Assembly: GCA_027603065.1 (NCBI GenBank)
Contig: JADGJP010000003.1
Coordinates: forward strand, 868,001-932,000
Source: Geranomyces variabilis
Lineage: Eukaryota; Chytridiomycota; Chytridiomycetes; Spizellomycetales; Powellomycetaceae
DNA length: 64,000 bases
Direction: 5' to 3'
The notes beneath the pieces are model-generated. The model was not told the DNA's origin. It saw only the letters and a list, made by a program, of their open reading frames with translations, and did no database searches. A program made the translations under genes and the position numbers. Within the stretch, counting starts at the first letter, position 1, and each line of letters starts with the position of its first letter. Shown in pieces: positions 33,249-45,195 of the stretch.

Positions 33249-33732
33249 AAGGCTCTGGTGTTGGTTTGGTGTATCGAGATGGGGCACGTGCTTGGTTTGC
33301 AGTTGAACGAGACTTCTTTTGGTTTTCAGTTGGATGAATTTAGCTGTAATGGGGTAGCAAATGATGTAAATACTTTTGAGCGTTGGGATGTTGGAAGATA
33401 TGCACAATGATGTGAATTTATGCACGGAGCAGGAACTTTGTGAACCTTCGTCACTATCTTTGGGAATAAGAGAGGTGCTTCCTACGTTTTCTACCTGCCT
33501 CTTTGCGCACACAAAACAAGGGGAGATAGCTTTTTTTTCTAACGACCAGAGGAGCCGACCCGGCGGCTTCAAAGGGTGATGTGGGTATTTGGAATCAAAT
33601 CGCGCCCAGTGGACCTTATGTACAGTGAATGTGCCCCAACGCAGCAGTACTGTGCCACAGATCTCCGTCAATAAGCGAAAAACCAGAGAAAACTATACAC
33701 AGCCAACGGGTGTCAGATAGGCAAAGCCCATC
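33249..33732. other. Convergent intergenic region
   Basis: About 480 bp between two 3' ends. The left part is AT-rich with poly-T runs, as expected for transcript ends on the plus strand. No gene is supported. Confidence 0.5.
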
Positions 33733-35520
33733 CTAGGTCCAACGCGGGGACGGAGGCGCCGGCTCTCCCCCATCGGCTGGCTGCTGCTGTTGCTGTCCTT
33801 GCTGGCCCTGTTGGGGCCGATGTTGCTGTTGCTGGTGCTGGCCGTTGAAGTTTGGCCCACGCTCGCCGCCGTTGGTTGCAACAACGTGAGCAAAACGGCA
33901 ACTGTCGCCGTAACGGCAGGCACCCCGCGCAAAGAACTGGCATGGAATGGCCGGTCGTCCCACACCTATATTGCTATTCCCAATTCCGTCACCACCATGC
34001 CGAGACATCGCTGGGCTGCTGTGATGCGAAATCTGCGGAGATCTTGCGAAATCTTGATACGGCGAAGCCGGTGGGGCTGGAGACGCGGCGCCGTTGTGTT
34101 GCTGTGTTGGCGGCGGCGGTTGGTGGTGCGGGTGCTGCATGTGGGGGTCGTGCAGTGGCGGCTGCGAGGGATGCATGGCCGGGTGCGGGAAATATGGGCC
34201 TTGGTTCGCATACGGAATGTGGAGCTGCTGTTGCATGTGGTGAGGCGGTTGGTAGTTGTGCTGTCCTCCGTACTGTGGACGAGAATGGAAGCCTGCGGGC
34301 GGATAACCCGACATGCCGTGGTCTTGCCCACCGAAAATTGGTCCTGGCGATGCGATTGGCGTTGCCAGCGATTGGTTTTGAACTGGAGGCGGTGGGAGCG
34401 AAGCTGTGAACAGGTTTCAGCGGTAAGATGGGATCAGCATGTATTCTGGAAAACGTTGTTAGCTTCAACAACATACATAAATCCCAGATCTTGATTGTTC
34501 CTTCAGCGCCAGCAGTAATAAGCCGCTGCCTATGTACTGCAACAACGTTGACGCTGAGGCGATGAGCTCTTATCATTGCACTAAGACGGCCTGAGCGCAA
34601 GTCCCACAAGCGGACGAATCCGTTCCAAGTTGCACTGATAAGGCCGGCTGTGCTGGTCAGGTCAATAGCAGTCACGTACGCTCCATGGTCTTCGAATCTC
34701 CGGAGCATGAGTGTTTGACCCCACTCGATGACAGCTTGGTCGTTTCCACTGGTAAACATGGCGCCGGTGGAGAGGAGCTTGATGTCCGTAGTTTCTGAAG
34801 TGTGCCCTTCTAACATGGCAAGCTGCTGGCCAGTCTGCATGGCGAAAACAGCGAGAGTCCCATCGCTCAGACCAACGACAAGGCGGATGCCGTCGCCAGC
34901 CATGCACGCAACGGTTCCAGAACCTTCTCCTGTAATTGGCAACTCATTTATAGGACCACTTTGGTCGCAAGTGGCGAGGTCCCATTCGTAGACCGTGCGG
35001 CCCTCGCCGCTGCCAGAAAAGAGGCGGCCGCTTGGTGAATCGTAATGCAGAGCATGGGTCGCTGGGCTCGAGAGGACGTGGCGACAGGCACCGGTGGCAA
35101 GATCCCACACGCGTAGAGTGTCGTCCCAAGAGCCACTGAAGAGGAGGCCGTCGCCAGCGGCCAGCGCGCGAATCCAGCGAGTATGTCCCTTGAAGATGCG
35201 CGCCTCGGTGTGAGTTTCCAAGTCCCATTCCTGTCACAGCACGAAAAAGGAGGAGGAAGCAAATTGGCGTTCCAGGAGAAGGGGTAGAAGTAAGCGCCAC
35301 AGGCCGGCTTGTGCGTAAAAGTCCAAATCGCTCGCGCACTCGAAGAGAGTCTCGGTCCTGCACTGCATACATGCAGAGACCGTTTCTAACGTACGCGAAT
35401 CTCCTTGTCTTTCCCAGCCGAGTAGAGCTTGCCGTCAAAGATGCAAAGAGTGGAGATGGAGTTTGAGTGGCCTCGCATCTCGGCGACCGGCGCCGCGACC
35501 TGCAGCTCTGTTTCGTTCAT
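33733..35520 (-). CDS. WD40 beta-propeller fused to a C-terminal CCCH zinc finger
   Basis: Three exons (35520-35395, 35230-34477, 34403-33733) joined in phase give 516 residues. Residues about 15-295 are WD40 repeats: MRGHSNSISTLCIFDGKLYS, IFKGHTRWIRALAAGDGLLF, GSWDDTLRVWDLATG, and finally GAEGTIKIWDL. The last exon encodes a Pro/His/Gln-rich linker (HPHHQPPPPTQQHNG), then one finger C-x7-C-x5-C-x3-H (CQFFARGACRYGDSCRFAH), then a polyglutamine tail. CCCH fingers of this spacing bind AU-rich or mRNA sequences, so an mRNA-binding propeller protein is likely. Plant ZFWD proteins combine the same domains in the opposite order. It diverges from the chitin deacetylase gene with 228 bp between starts. 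Confidence 0.85.
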
Positions 35521-35748
35521 TGTTGCGAGGGCCGAGAGAATGAAAATCTGGGAGCGATGAGGGGCCGTCGATAGCGACACCGGGGGGCGGGTTGCGGCGC
35601 TGGACGAGAGCCAATGCAGCGGGCAGGCAGTCACGTGATCCGCGCCACCTGTCAAACTATTGTAACTCAGCTAAACGTCTCAATTTGGATAGCTCAAAGC
35701 CCCGGACTGTCTACAAGACTCACGACTCGCTTCACTACAAGACTCGCA

Positions 35749-38700
35749 ATGAACAGCGAAGGGCCAGTACGCCGTGTAGCCGCTTCGGCTAAAAAGGATG
35801 CTTCTCAGAGCTCTGCCGGCTCTGCTGCTCCGCGCCACGCTTCGCAGACGAAAAGCAAATCTCGCGCTTCGTGGGCACGGTTGCCGCTTGTCGTAACGAT
35901 TCTGGCTGTAATCGGTGAGAGTCTGCTGCTGTCGCCTGTGGCGAGCGCATCTCGTTCTTCTGTACTTAGTCCGATTCTATTTCTGTCCCGTAAGTTCCAT
36001 TGGCCATATGGCTTGGATCCTCTTCTGACGGAACAGGTACCTCTAGACGCAGGACTCGAAGTCCGATCAAGCGCGACCAGGGGCCGGAATCTGCCAGGGG
36101 CACCCCGTCCTACTCGTGCAACCCTGCTACATGCGTCCTTCCAAATTGCCATTGCCCGAGGCAGACACCACCAGGAAACTTGGCTGTCGAAAAGTATGGA
36201 ACTCCTCGAGTCGCTCCACTTGCGTAAACACTGTCAGCTTCCTGACGCTTTTCTCGAAAGCACTCCACAATTTGTGCTCCTGACGTTCGATGATGCCGTT
36301 CAGATTGTCACATACCCGCTGGCAGTGAATGCGACCGCAGGAACGACCAACCCGAACCACTGTCGCATGCCCGCGACCTTCTTCGTGTCAACGCAATATA
36401 CGAATTATCACATGGTCCAAATGCTCTATAAAAGCGGGCACGAAGTACAAAGCCTGTGTGTGGTATACGCGGTGTTTCATTAAACAACATTGACAGCTGT
36501 CGATCGTGCCTTCCGCCAGATTGCAGCCCACACTATGACACATGTGGGAAACCCCATGACTCCCGAGATCAATGGCAGCCGGGCCGCCATCAATGGTGGG
36601 CAGACCTTTCCCGAATGTCTTCGCCTTTCAGAGAGCTGAAGTTTTTGTTTTTGGGTCCAGCGTTCGCCGGGATTCCTTTGTCCGACCTTCGTGGCTTCCG
36701 CGCGCCTTTCCTTCTCTACAACCTCTCAACTTTGGAAACGATTCACGATCTTGGCTTCACTTATGACATCTCCAATCCGGTCGATCCGCCGGGGGACGTA
36801 TATTGGCCCTACACCCTGGATAACGGCTGGCCTGTTCCATGGTGAGCTCATTGCGAATTAGACGAGCGAAGGAACATAGGCACAAACATCTCAACAACTT
36901 CTTTTATTTTTGCGTATTCGCAAAGCTTCACCGGGGACTGTGGGGATTACTCGCGGCGGTTCCCGGGTCTGTGGGAGATCTCTATGAATTCGCTGATCGA
37001 CACGAATGGTTACGACTACGCTTCTATGGACCCGCCGGGAACTCCTGAGTTCCTGATGGATCTCATGCAGCACAACTTCAAGCTGCACTGGGATAACGGT
37101 CGTTTGCCATTTGGACTATGGTAAATTGCCGCGGTGGCAGTGGTTATTGCGACTCTATTTACAAATGGTTTGAAAGGCTGCACCCAGCTTGGTTCATGGA
37201 CGACCCTGCGCACGACCGCATTGCGCTGTTAACGGATTTTTATGCCTGGGTCAAGAAATACACGGACAATCAGGTATGCACGAGTCATTGGAAAAGTGTA
37301 ACGGATGCTTGCTGTTGACAGCTCGCAAAGCTCTGCTAACATTTGTTAAATAGACCTGGTTTGTTACTGCAGCCCAACTAATCGAGTGGACGCGGAATCC
37401 GATCGGCCTGGACAAGCCAGACGCCCTGGCTGACATGTTCGATTGCCCATGGGAAGATCCGGTCGAAGCGTTTAACGCCTCTCATACATCTGTCGAGGTC
37501 TGTAATGGCATTGACGACAATCTCAGTAAGCGCATCAAAAATTTGGTTCTCGTTATTGGGCGCGGATCCAGAAAGAGTAATGTTGACTCCCTTTCAGACG
37601 GCCGCATTGACGAAGGCGTGTTACTGTCCTGCAATCTCGGCACGTACTTTACCGATACCTGCTGTTACTGTCCAAAAACCGAACCCATGCCGGACAATCC
37701 CGTTCCGGATCCGCTCCCAGGGTCCGGACTGGTCCAACCCTCAACTTGCGTCAACGTGATTCCCGAAGGCGGCTGCGTACAAGGCACGTGGTCAGGCACG
37801 GCCTGTGAGTGCGTATGCATTGGGAGCGGCAACCAGGCAAGCAATGGATTTTGCCAGGACGAGCACGGCGCGTGCACGGTGGTCAAGACGTACGATGCTA
37901 CGAAAAAACTGTTTTTGTGCCCTGGTGAGTAGACGATAGGAAAATGCCGCTTGCATATTCAAACCTAGGTATTGACATGGAAAACGCACAGGTGACGTTC
38001 CGGCCACGCCTACTGCGGCGACTACTGCGGCTGGCGCATCCGCTTCTTCGGCTGCGGCCCCAGGTATGCAGATTTTGACTGTTCGCCGCAAACCAAGGCC
38101 ATTTTCTTCCTTACCTTGTTAATATCTTTTCCACAGGTGCAGTGGGCACAAGCACTTCTGGTAAGAGACGCCGCAAGCCATTGTCCGCCTCTCTTGCTAT
38201 TCGGTGATTGACGCCGTTCTCTGCCGTCTATTTAGGTGAAGTGCAAGCGCCGAAAGGTTCTAGTGTGCAGGCTTCTGCAACGCCGACATTCGCACCGTCG
38301 GTGCCGTCCTCCCCGTCTCAAATTCCATGCCCGGCTCCATCTGGAGGATGCATGGAAGGCGCGTGGCTAACAACGTCGTGCAAGTGCGTTTGTAGCGGGG
38401 CCGGAAATCCGCTGAGCGCCGGCTACTGTCTGGATGCGCGGGGCGCATGCACGATCCCTAAGGTGTGGGACGCAGCGGGTGGTTCATACCTTTGTCCTGG
38501 TAAGACGCATGGCAGTTTGATCTGAATGAACCATGTGACAAGCTTTTCAACATTTCCTTCCTTCGCACTAGGTGATGCGACTGTCGGAGTGTCAGCTGCA
38601 GCCGGATCTTCACAGACATCTTCGGCGCAGACATCGTCGACGACGGGTGCAGCAGGTGCTGACGCCGCGAATCGGGCCCACGCCGGAAGCGCTGTGTCCC

Positions 38701-38783
38701 GCGGGTGCACCAAAAATCGCCCCGGTTGGATGTTGATGTTTGCAATGACTGCGGCGCTTGTGGTTTGGACATACGCCAGATGA
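35749..38783 (+). CDS. Chitin deacetylase (CE4), GPI-anchored, with two Cys-rich modules
   Basis: Removes acetyl groups from chitin at the cell surface. About a dozen exons. The N-terminus is a signal anchor (RLPLVVTILAVIGESLLL). After the first intron comes the Cys-rich YSCNPATCVLPNCHCPRQT, then PPGNLAVENTPQFVLLTFDD, whose TFDD carries the catalytic aspartate and metal-binding Asp. Further CE4 motifs are HTMTH (metal histidines), GFRAPFLLYN, the split WPYTLDNGWPVPC, and LHPAWFMDDPAH. Behind the catalytic domain lie two copies of a Cys-rich module (about 37745-37920 and 38325-38500), joined by Ser/Thr/Ala-rich linkers, one in a 24-base exon (38137-38160). The C-terminus is a hydrophobic tail (MLMFAMTAALVVW) typical of GPI attachment. 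Exon edges are approximate. Confidence 0.9.
37740..38500 (+). repeat. Duplicated Cys-rich module in the chitin deacetylase
   Basis: Copy A (about 37745-37923) and copy B (about 38325-38501) share GGC-x2-G-x-W, C-x-C-V-C-x-G-x-GN, S-x-G-x-C, GAC-T and LCPG. Both end at an intron with the donor just after the first G of the last Gly codon. Matching intron phase suggests duplication of a whole exon. A carbohydrate-binding role is a guess from position. Confidence 0.8.
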
Positions 38784-38977
38784 GAGTGTTTTGGTGAATA
38801 CAGCGGTGTCCGAGTTTCGGCTCACCATGACTCACAGGTCATGACTCACACCCTCTTTGTGAAAAGCCAAATATCGCACTTGTATGAAATTGTTATATCA
38901 AAATTTTCTGCACTGGGTAGTGGCTAATCTGTTTGCTATCATATGGCAACGGCCGGTACGCCTTCATCGCGAGTAAC

Positions 38978-41900
38978 CTACACCCTCGTTCGCTTGAGCT
39001 GCTCCTCCTCGCGAATTTCTGAAAGAATCTCTTGACAAGTTTGCACTGTGCGCTGGAGGAAACGGTTTTTGCCTAGTACGATGGACGCACATCCGGCACA
39101 ACCAAGCATAGGGTTAGAAAACGGTGACAAAGACAAAGGTGGTGACGGCTTCAAACCACAACTTACTAAGTTGAGGTAAAATGCCTGTCAGAAGTGCGCG
39201 CTTTGGCATGCCCTGTTTGTCAAGCCTGTTAGCCCAGATTCAAAAAATCAAAGGACGCAGAGGCGGAGATTATGTACCAGAATGAATGGGTTCCAGTCTG
39301 TATCGTTCAAGCCAGGCGATCCCGTAGTTGGGCTGAAAAGGCACGGAGAAGTATGCTTTAGGGTGGATGCAAGAATGTGGCACGATTGCACGATACCCTT
39401 CCCACCTGTGCCGCGGGCCCAAAAGATCATCGCACAACTCCTGCGTTTTTGATATGGCGCCCTCGTCCGCTAGCTTGATAGCGTACCAGTTCAGCCAGCG
39501 CTGATACTCCTTCGCGGTGCGCATAGTAGCCGCGCATGCCATGTGATTCTGAAAAAACAACCCTCGTTTGAGTACCGCGATGTCTTTTCCTTGCTTGGCT
39601 CACGTCATTTTCCTGCACTTACCTCTAGCTGTGCCAGCGTCTTACTCCCGAGGGCAGCTTTACTCAAGTGCAACGCGGGCAGCTCGGCACCGCCGCCGAT
39701 CTTCATCCACGCTTGCATGTTTGGGTGGTACGTGTATGACTCATTTGTCGAGGTTGTCAGCACCGGCATGCCCTCGCGGCGGAGATATGCCGATCGTATC
39801 ACGATGGCTTCACCGTCATCTTCCGGACTGGCGCCATTTTCGGTTTCGGCAGATGGCGGGCGCAAGAGATGTATGATGCTCGTGCGACTGATCGTGGTCG
39901 TCTGTAACACAACGTTCCAGACGTTGAGCGTCCCAATGGCAGTGAGGCACATGAGATAGTCGCCCTGTGAGGTTAGAAACGACGTCGGCGCCTCCAAAAA
40001 CATGCATGGCAGTAGTCTGCAAATTGGCAACATCAGAAATCCGAAGGTTGCACGTGGCCTACTAATCAACAAGGTCCCGTACCTTCGGCCCGCTGGTGAA
40101 TAACAGTATACGCTGCCATCCACGCAAGCGACCGCGACAAATGCAGGCGTTCCAGTGATCTGCAGCACTTTGGATGGTACTGTGTCTATCCATAGGGTTT
40201 CGGGTTCCTTTCCTGGTGCTGCTCCTCGGTTGCAGCGGATCTTGGGTATTGCTGTGAAAGTGCAGTTGATGTGAATGGCAGAGCACGTTGCCTAAATCTC
40301 CCGGACTCAACGCACGTTTCGCATTATTGTCGCATTCCAACGAGAGCGACTCCATGTCTTTCCCGGTTGGAACCTCGATCACGATGGAAGGTCGCAAACT
40401 CGGGATCGCCAGATTTACCGGCCGGCGCGCGTCCATGACTGTTGGAAGAACGTAGCGCACGGCTTCGGTCTCTCCGCTCTCCACTTCGGTTCGTTTTCGC
40501 TTGACGCTGGCGGCGGGAATTCCAAAAGATGAGGGCGAGCTCTCCAAACTGTCCGTAAGCTCGCTCATACGATTGCTGAACCCATTCTTCGGGGGTGCGT
40601 GCACGTTCTTTGAAAATGTCGTTGCTTCGGGGCCACTAATGCGAAGGACACTCCAAGATTAGATAACGCAGCCATGCCCCGGAAAGGTATCTACGTCGGC
40701 AAGAATTGTAACTCACGCGCTGAGAAATGTGGGTGTAATTCGCTTCCGACCGTCAGGTGTTTGACTAACTCGTTGCGCGATAGGCTTTGCTGGTCTTGCG
40801 GCAGGCGCAGCTTGAGGAGTGAACGGACCCGACATCGGCTGAGATGAGCTTCCAGGACCCAAGAGGGCAGAAATTCGAGTGGAAGAAGCCTCTTTATCTT
40901 GCGCGCGAGCAAGCTCCTCGAGCTCCAGCTGAGCAACGCTCTCAATCACAGCTTTGCGTTTCACCCCCAGTGTTGTAAGAGCCCGCTCCTATTGCCGAAC
41001 CTTAGGTCAGCCGATAGAACTCATGTTTGAGGCAACGAGTGGCACCTGCCTTTTCTCCTGGTGGCAAAAGCACTCCCAATTCGTCTTTGTCAAAGGCCAA
41101 AACGCCTATTGTTCCATCATACGAGCAAGCAAACAGACACTCTCCGCTTGGCGCCCTGTGAATTGCGGAGGGTGGGTCATGCTCAAGCTTGGTTAAAAGG
41201 CTTGATGCTCTGCTTACCAACAAAGGTCAAGAATGCTGTGGTGAAAGAAGTCTTGGCTCACAAGTAATGAATGCGCACTTGCCGACTGCCAAATAGATAT
41301 TGCATTGTCTTGACCACCGACGGCGCATATAGCTGTCGTAGTAGTCGACCCGTCCGCTGCTTTGCCTTCGAAAAGTTGGGGGTTGAATGCCTATATAGCG
41401 GCTGATCAAAACGAGCCGTCCGACGCCGATCTGCAATAAACCACTGATGATCTTACCGCGCATTCAATCGGACCGCGGTGGCCGACCAAGCTCAGATCCG
41501 TGGTCCAGCCGTCTCTTTGGATCATTGGCGCCACAGGACGATTCCCGCTCTCTCCGTTCGCGGTGATCAGACAGCTTCCTTCTGGTGACCAGCTTAGCCG
41601 TCGGAAGAATGTCGTGGACGCTGCCGCTTCGTAAGGCTTTGTGATGGACTTTTCCTCGCTCCAATCCGCAACTCGCCAAATCTTGGTTGTCTTGTCATCA
41701 GACTGCCATACATGGGTCAGTGACAACGGCTCGAACGCCCCACCTTAAGTGATAGAGCATACCTGAGATGCCAAGTATTTGCCGACCGGATCCCAAGTGA
41801 CTCCTTTTACAAACGCAGTATGCGCTGATAGCTTTCGAATCAAGTCTGAAAACGACGCAGAGGGGTCTCAGCCTATCTGGAAGGTGTTTGCTCATCCATT

Positions 41901-42684
41901 TTGCAAAAACTCCATTACCGAATCCTTGGCCATCCCAAATATACACCGTCGTCTCAAACCCGCACGATGCAAGATATTTGTTTTCGGGTGACCAAGCCAA
42001 ATCGGCCACGTCTGTGTTTGAGGCCAAGTCAGCATCAAGTGCCAACTTCCCCAACAACCGAGTGAGACATGCACCTGATTCATGCCCGGTGAGCACTTTT
42101 ACAGCTCGCCATGATTCCACAGGCGGACCAGAGTCCGTGTCGATTAGCAAATTCCGTGAGATCATGGTCCTGGTGATAGATTGATTGATCAGTCCTGTGG
42201 AGGCGAGCCGGTCAAATGGTTCATATCGCGCTCACTTGTCTTGCTTCCACAGTACAATTTTGAAGTCGTCCGCCCCAGAAGCCAAGTAAGTTCCATCATC
42301 GTTCGACCAGCGTACACAGAGAACAGAGCCTAGACAGCCAAAAGACCTGTTTAGGGCTTCGCGGTCGTTTCCAGACGCCGTCGACACTCCGACCCCATAC
42401 CACTGTGAGCAGCTAATGTTGCTAGCAGCTTTGGGGTGTTGCTGTCACTTTCGAGTTTATCTTCATATACAGGATCCAGGTTCCATAGCTTGATTTTGGA
42501 GTCTTGAAGACGAGAAGCGTAAGCCTGCGACCGCGGTACCAGCAATGTCCTCAACGCCCCACGCGGTACCCTGTCCTCCTGTTGCGAGCCGATTGCCTAG
42601 CGGATGGACAGCCAGGGAATATATGGGCGTCAGGTGGCTCTTGTCATTTTTGTGAGCTATCCATGGCGGACTGAAAATGAACAT
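38978..42684 (-). CDS. HIR1: HIRA/Hir histone chaperone subunit
   Basis: Deposits histone H3-H4 outside S phase. Roughly ten or more exons. The N-terminal WD40 propeller starts MFIFSPPWIAHKND and continues IYSLAVHPLGNRLATGGQ, DSKIKLWNLDPVYED, WSPENKYLASCGFETTVYIW, SDDKTTKIWRVADWSEEKSI and LFACSYDGTIGVLAFDKDEL. A B-domain-like Lys/Arg-rich region follows (QTPDGRKRITPTFL), binding Asf1 in the family. The C-terminal Hira domain has ACVDGSVYCYSPAGRRYGTL, LTAIGTLNVWNV and KIGGGAELPALH, ending after NRFLQRTVQTCQEILSEIRE. All segments lie in the expected order. It converges with the chitin deacetylase (194 bp) and diverges from the disordered-protein gene. Confidence 0.92.
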
Positions 42685-43131
42685 TGTGGCCAGGCGACAG
42701 AGGCAGCACGGACAACGGAAGGATGTCACCGTCGCCGAATTCGAGGTGCGAGTCACTTGCTGTCCGAGAGAGTCCGCCTCGCTCTTGCGGAGACTGCTTT
42801 GTGCTTCATTCCCATCCCATTCCTTCCCTCCTCAACATCTCAAGAACGACCGTCTTGGCTCCCTCGGGTCGGTTACGCTAAACACCCTTCTTTGCCGGCC
42901 AGCGACGACGCAAAAAGCGAAACGGACAGCGTCACCCGCGTCGTCTCCCAATAGGAAACCCGCACCTGTCCTGCCACACACAAACTCGCGCATTGGCTTC
43001 GACGTCCATTGCACAAGGTCTCGTGCCTGGGCGTCCGTCCTCCTCAAGCACCGCTTCTCGGTCTTCGATACCCTCCTCGTCTCACAGCCTGTGAGGCTTG
43101 ATCAAGATACCCGGTATACCCACCACCCACG
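42685..43131. other. Divergent promoter region between HIRA and the disordered-protein gene
   Basis: About 450 bp, C/T-rich on the plus strand. Short frames here are patternless. No specific site is recognised. Confidence 0.45.
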
Positions 43132-44741
43132 ATGATGTCAATGGACTTTGACACGGCCGCGGCTCCCACCGCACCGGCGTCTACCGGACCTACCATTAAG
43201 AGCCTCTCGGCCACTTATGCTGCAATTTTCACACGTCCCGAGCTGTATACCCGTCCTCAATACCACACGCTGCGTGCTGAAACGCCGGCCCCACTTTCAA
43301 GGACCCCGTCAGGGCTTTCGGACACTCCCAGCGCGGCCTCGTCGACTTCTGCGTCACCCATCGTCTCTTCTCCGTGGCCAACTTCACGCAGCGGCGGAGG
43401 AGGTGACGGCGCTATGGACAACGTGGCAGCTTTCTTCTCACGCTCCACGCTTGCAGAGCCTCAAGAGGGTTTGTGGGATATGGACGAAGACCAACCGGAC
43501 CACGAACTCGCAGGCTCTGAATTCGACAAACTTCCCGAACGATCAGCCAATATACCCCTCGTTCCTGCTGCTTTTACTCGCGGCATGTCCGACTCGTCTC
43601 CGGTTGCCAGCCGCGCTGTCAAAAGGGTTTCGATAGCTCGAGGGACCAAGACCGCTGGCCCAAATGAACGCAACCAAATTACCAATGTGAGCAATGGTGC
43701 TACAATTAAGCTTGCGATTCCCTGCCTAACGCGATGATGTCTTTTACCAGTACTTCGATTATTCGCCCGTTGCTTTGACACCAAAACCCGCCAATGTTGT
43801 TGCGAACCAGAACAAGCCCAACGTCTTGGAACTGCCCATTACAAAGCCAGGTCGTCAGCAGAAGCGCAAGAGCAAGGACTTGTGCAGCACACCCGCCGTG
43901 CCACCGCGCGAGGACAAGGTGATCAGGAGCAAAAACCGAACCTCAGCTGCGATTTCTACAGCTCCAAGCACGTCGGCTCGCACGTCTACTACTAGCTTTG
44001 CACCCTCGGTTGCTGAGCGTGACACCGACGTCGCAACTAGACCCGTCCGTCAAACCTTTGCTAGAACCGTTACTGTTGGGACATATTTGTCCTGGTCGCG
44101 CAAGACTACACCTAACATTAATGTCGCACCGCGTCGCATCCCGCGCCCCGCCCGTCCAGTGCTTCCTGCCACAGCTGACAGGCTTGGCCCGCAGAGTTTT
44201 GCAGGCACGCCTGGCCAAGATAGCATCCATGAAGATGTATACTCACACGTGTCGAGCGATAAGGAAGATGAGGAAGATTCCGCGAATCTGGACATGTCTC
44301 CAACTCACGCCAGCCGCCCGCGCTACACCAGATCAGTCACCGTTCCAATTATAACTGTCTGCTCACCGCCCAGGAAGTCTTCCATGTCGTGCCAAGATGA
44401 TCTTTACCTTCGCAACAACCTGCGCACGCCATCGCCCGCCCGCCCTGCCAGACACGCTGCAAGTGCCGCTGCTGCGAGGCCCAATAGTAACGTCTCAGGA
44501 CCTATTGACGTCCCGAGCAGGAAAAACAGGCTCATGAGGCCGATGCCCATGGCCTTAATCACAAGCAACGACATTGCCGCGTCGCCGGACAGCTTGAACT
44601 TGATTGCAGCGCTGCAGTGCGGGTACACAGCAGCCGCCTTCAAGTGTCCCGACCGCAACGTAAGTGTCCCTCCCATAGCACTTCTGATGCTCAAGCGCCG
44701 CAGGGTTCTGACTTCTTTCTTTGCGACAGCCTTTCCTGTGA
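43132..44741 (+). CDS. Long disordered protein of unknown function
   Basis: Three exons (43132-43686, 43751-44659, 44730-44741) give about 491 residues; if the last intron is not removed the frame runs to 44770. I do not recognise the family. Nearly the whole sequence is Ser/Thr/Pro/Ala-rich and basic, with several possible phosphorylation sites of the SP/TP kind and an acidic patch (SSDKEDEEDSANLD). The only ordered-looking part is the end, PMPMALITSNDIAASPDSLN and LIAALQCGYTAAAFKC. Composition suggests a regulatory or cytoskeletal scaffold, but nothing shows a role. Placing the start at 43132 rather than 43138 or so is arbitrary. Confidence 0.6.
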
Positions 44742-44771
44742 AGCGTTCGCTCATTGCTCGTGTGTTTTGAC

Positions 44772-45195
44772 TGGGTCGCGGGTGTCCTAGAGAAATCGTG
44801 GGACCGCTGGGACGCGGCCTTAATTTTGGGATTTGGAGGTATTTATTGTATTTTAACGATGAACGCTCCGGCGCTGTGCGCGCAACGGGTGTGAAAGGCC
44901 TTGTTTTTGAGTTTGGCAAATATATTTATTGCACATGGAAACGCAGGTGGTGCTTTCTTTCCAAGCACGAAGTCTGCTCGGGCTGGTCGACAGCAGGGTC
45001 GACAGCGGGCACGGTCCAGCGAGCGCAACTCTATAATCCCTAAAATGGTCAAGTGAACAATGGTGACTCATGCTGCGCTTTTTGTTGCGAACGGTTCTCC
45101 CCCGCGTTCGCTTCGGCGTTTGCCGCGACTCAATCCTTCCTGGCCAGCAGCCATGGTGGTAGGTCGAAAGTCGTCCTGCCTGCTTCAGTGAGGGC
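44772..45195. other. Intergenic, no supported gene
   Basis: About 420 bp between two same-strand genes. It holds a short repeat GTCGACAGC (about 44988-45005) and an AT-rich patch near 44915-44935. Nothing else stands out. Confidence 0.4.

Noticed and set aside
32766-33671. Minus-strand frame of about 300 codons across the RNPS1 gene
   Set aside because: It overlaps the RRM and RS exon, has Ser/Thr/Ala composition caused by the opposite strand, and no recognisable domain.
36839-37048. Apparent stops and frame changes within the chitin deacetylase
   Set aside because: All are explained by short in-phase GT..AG introns that restore conserved CE4 motifs, so the gene is not broken.
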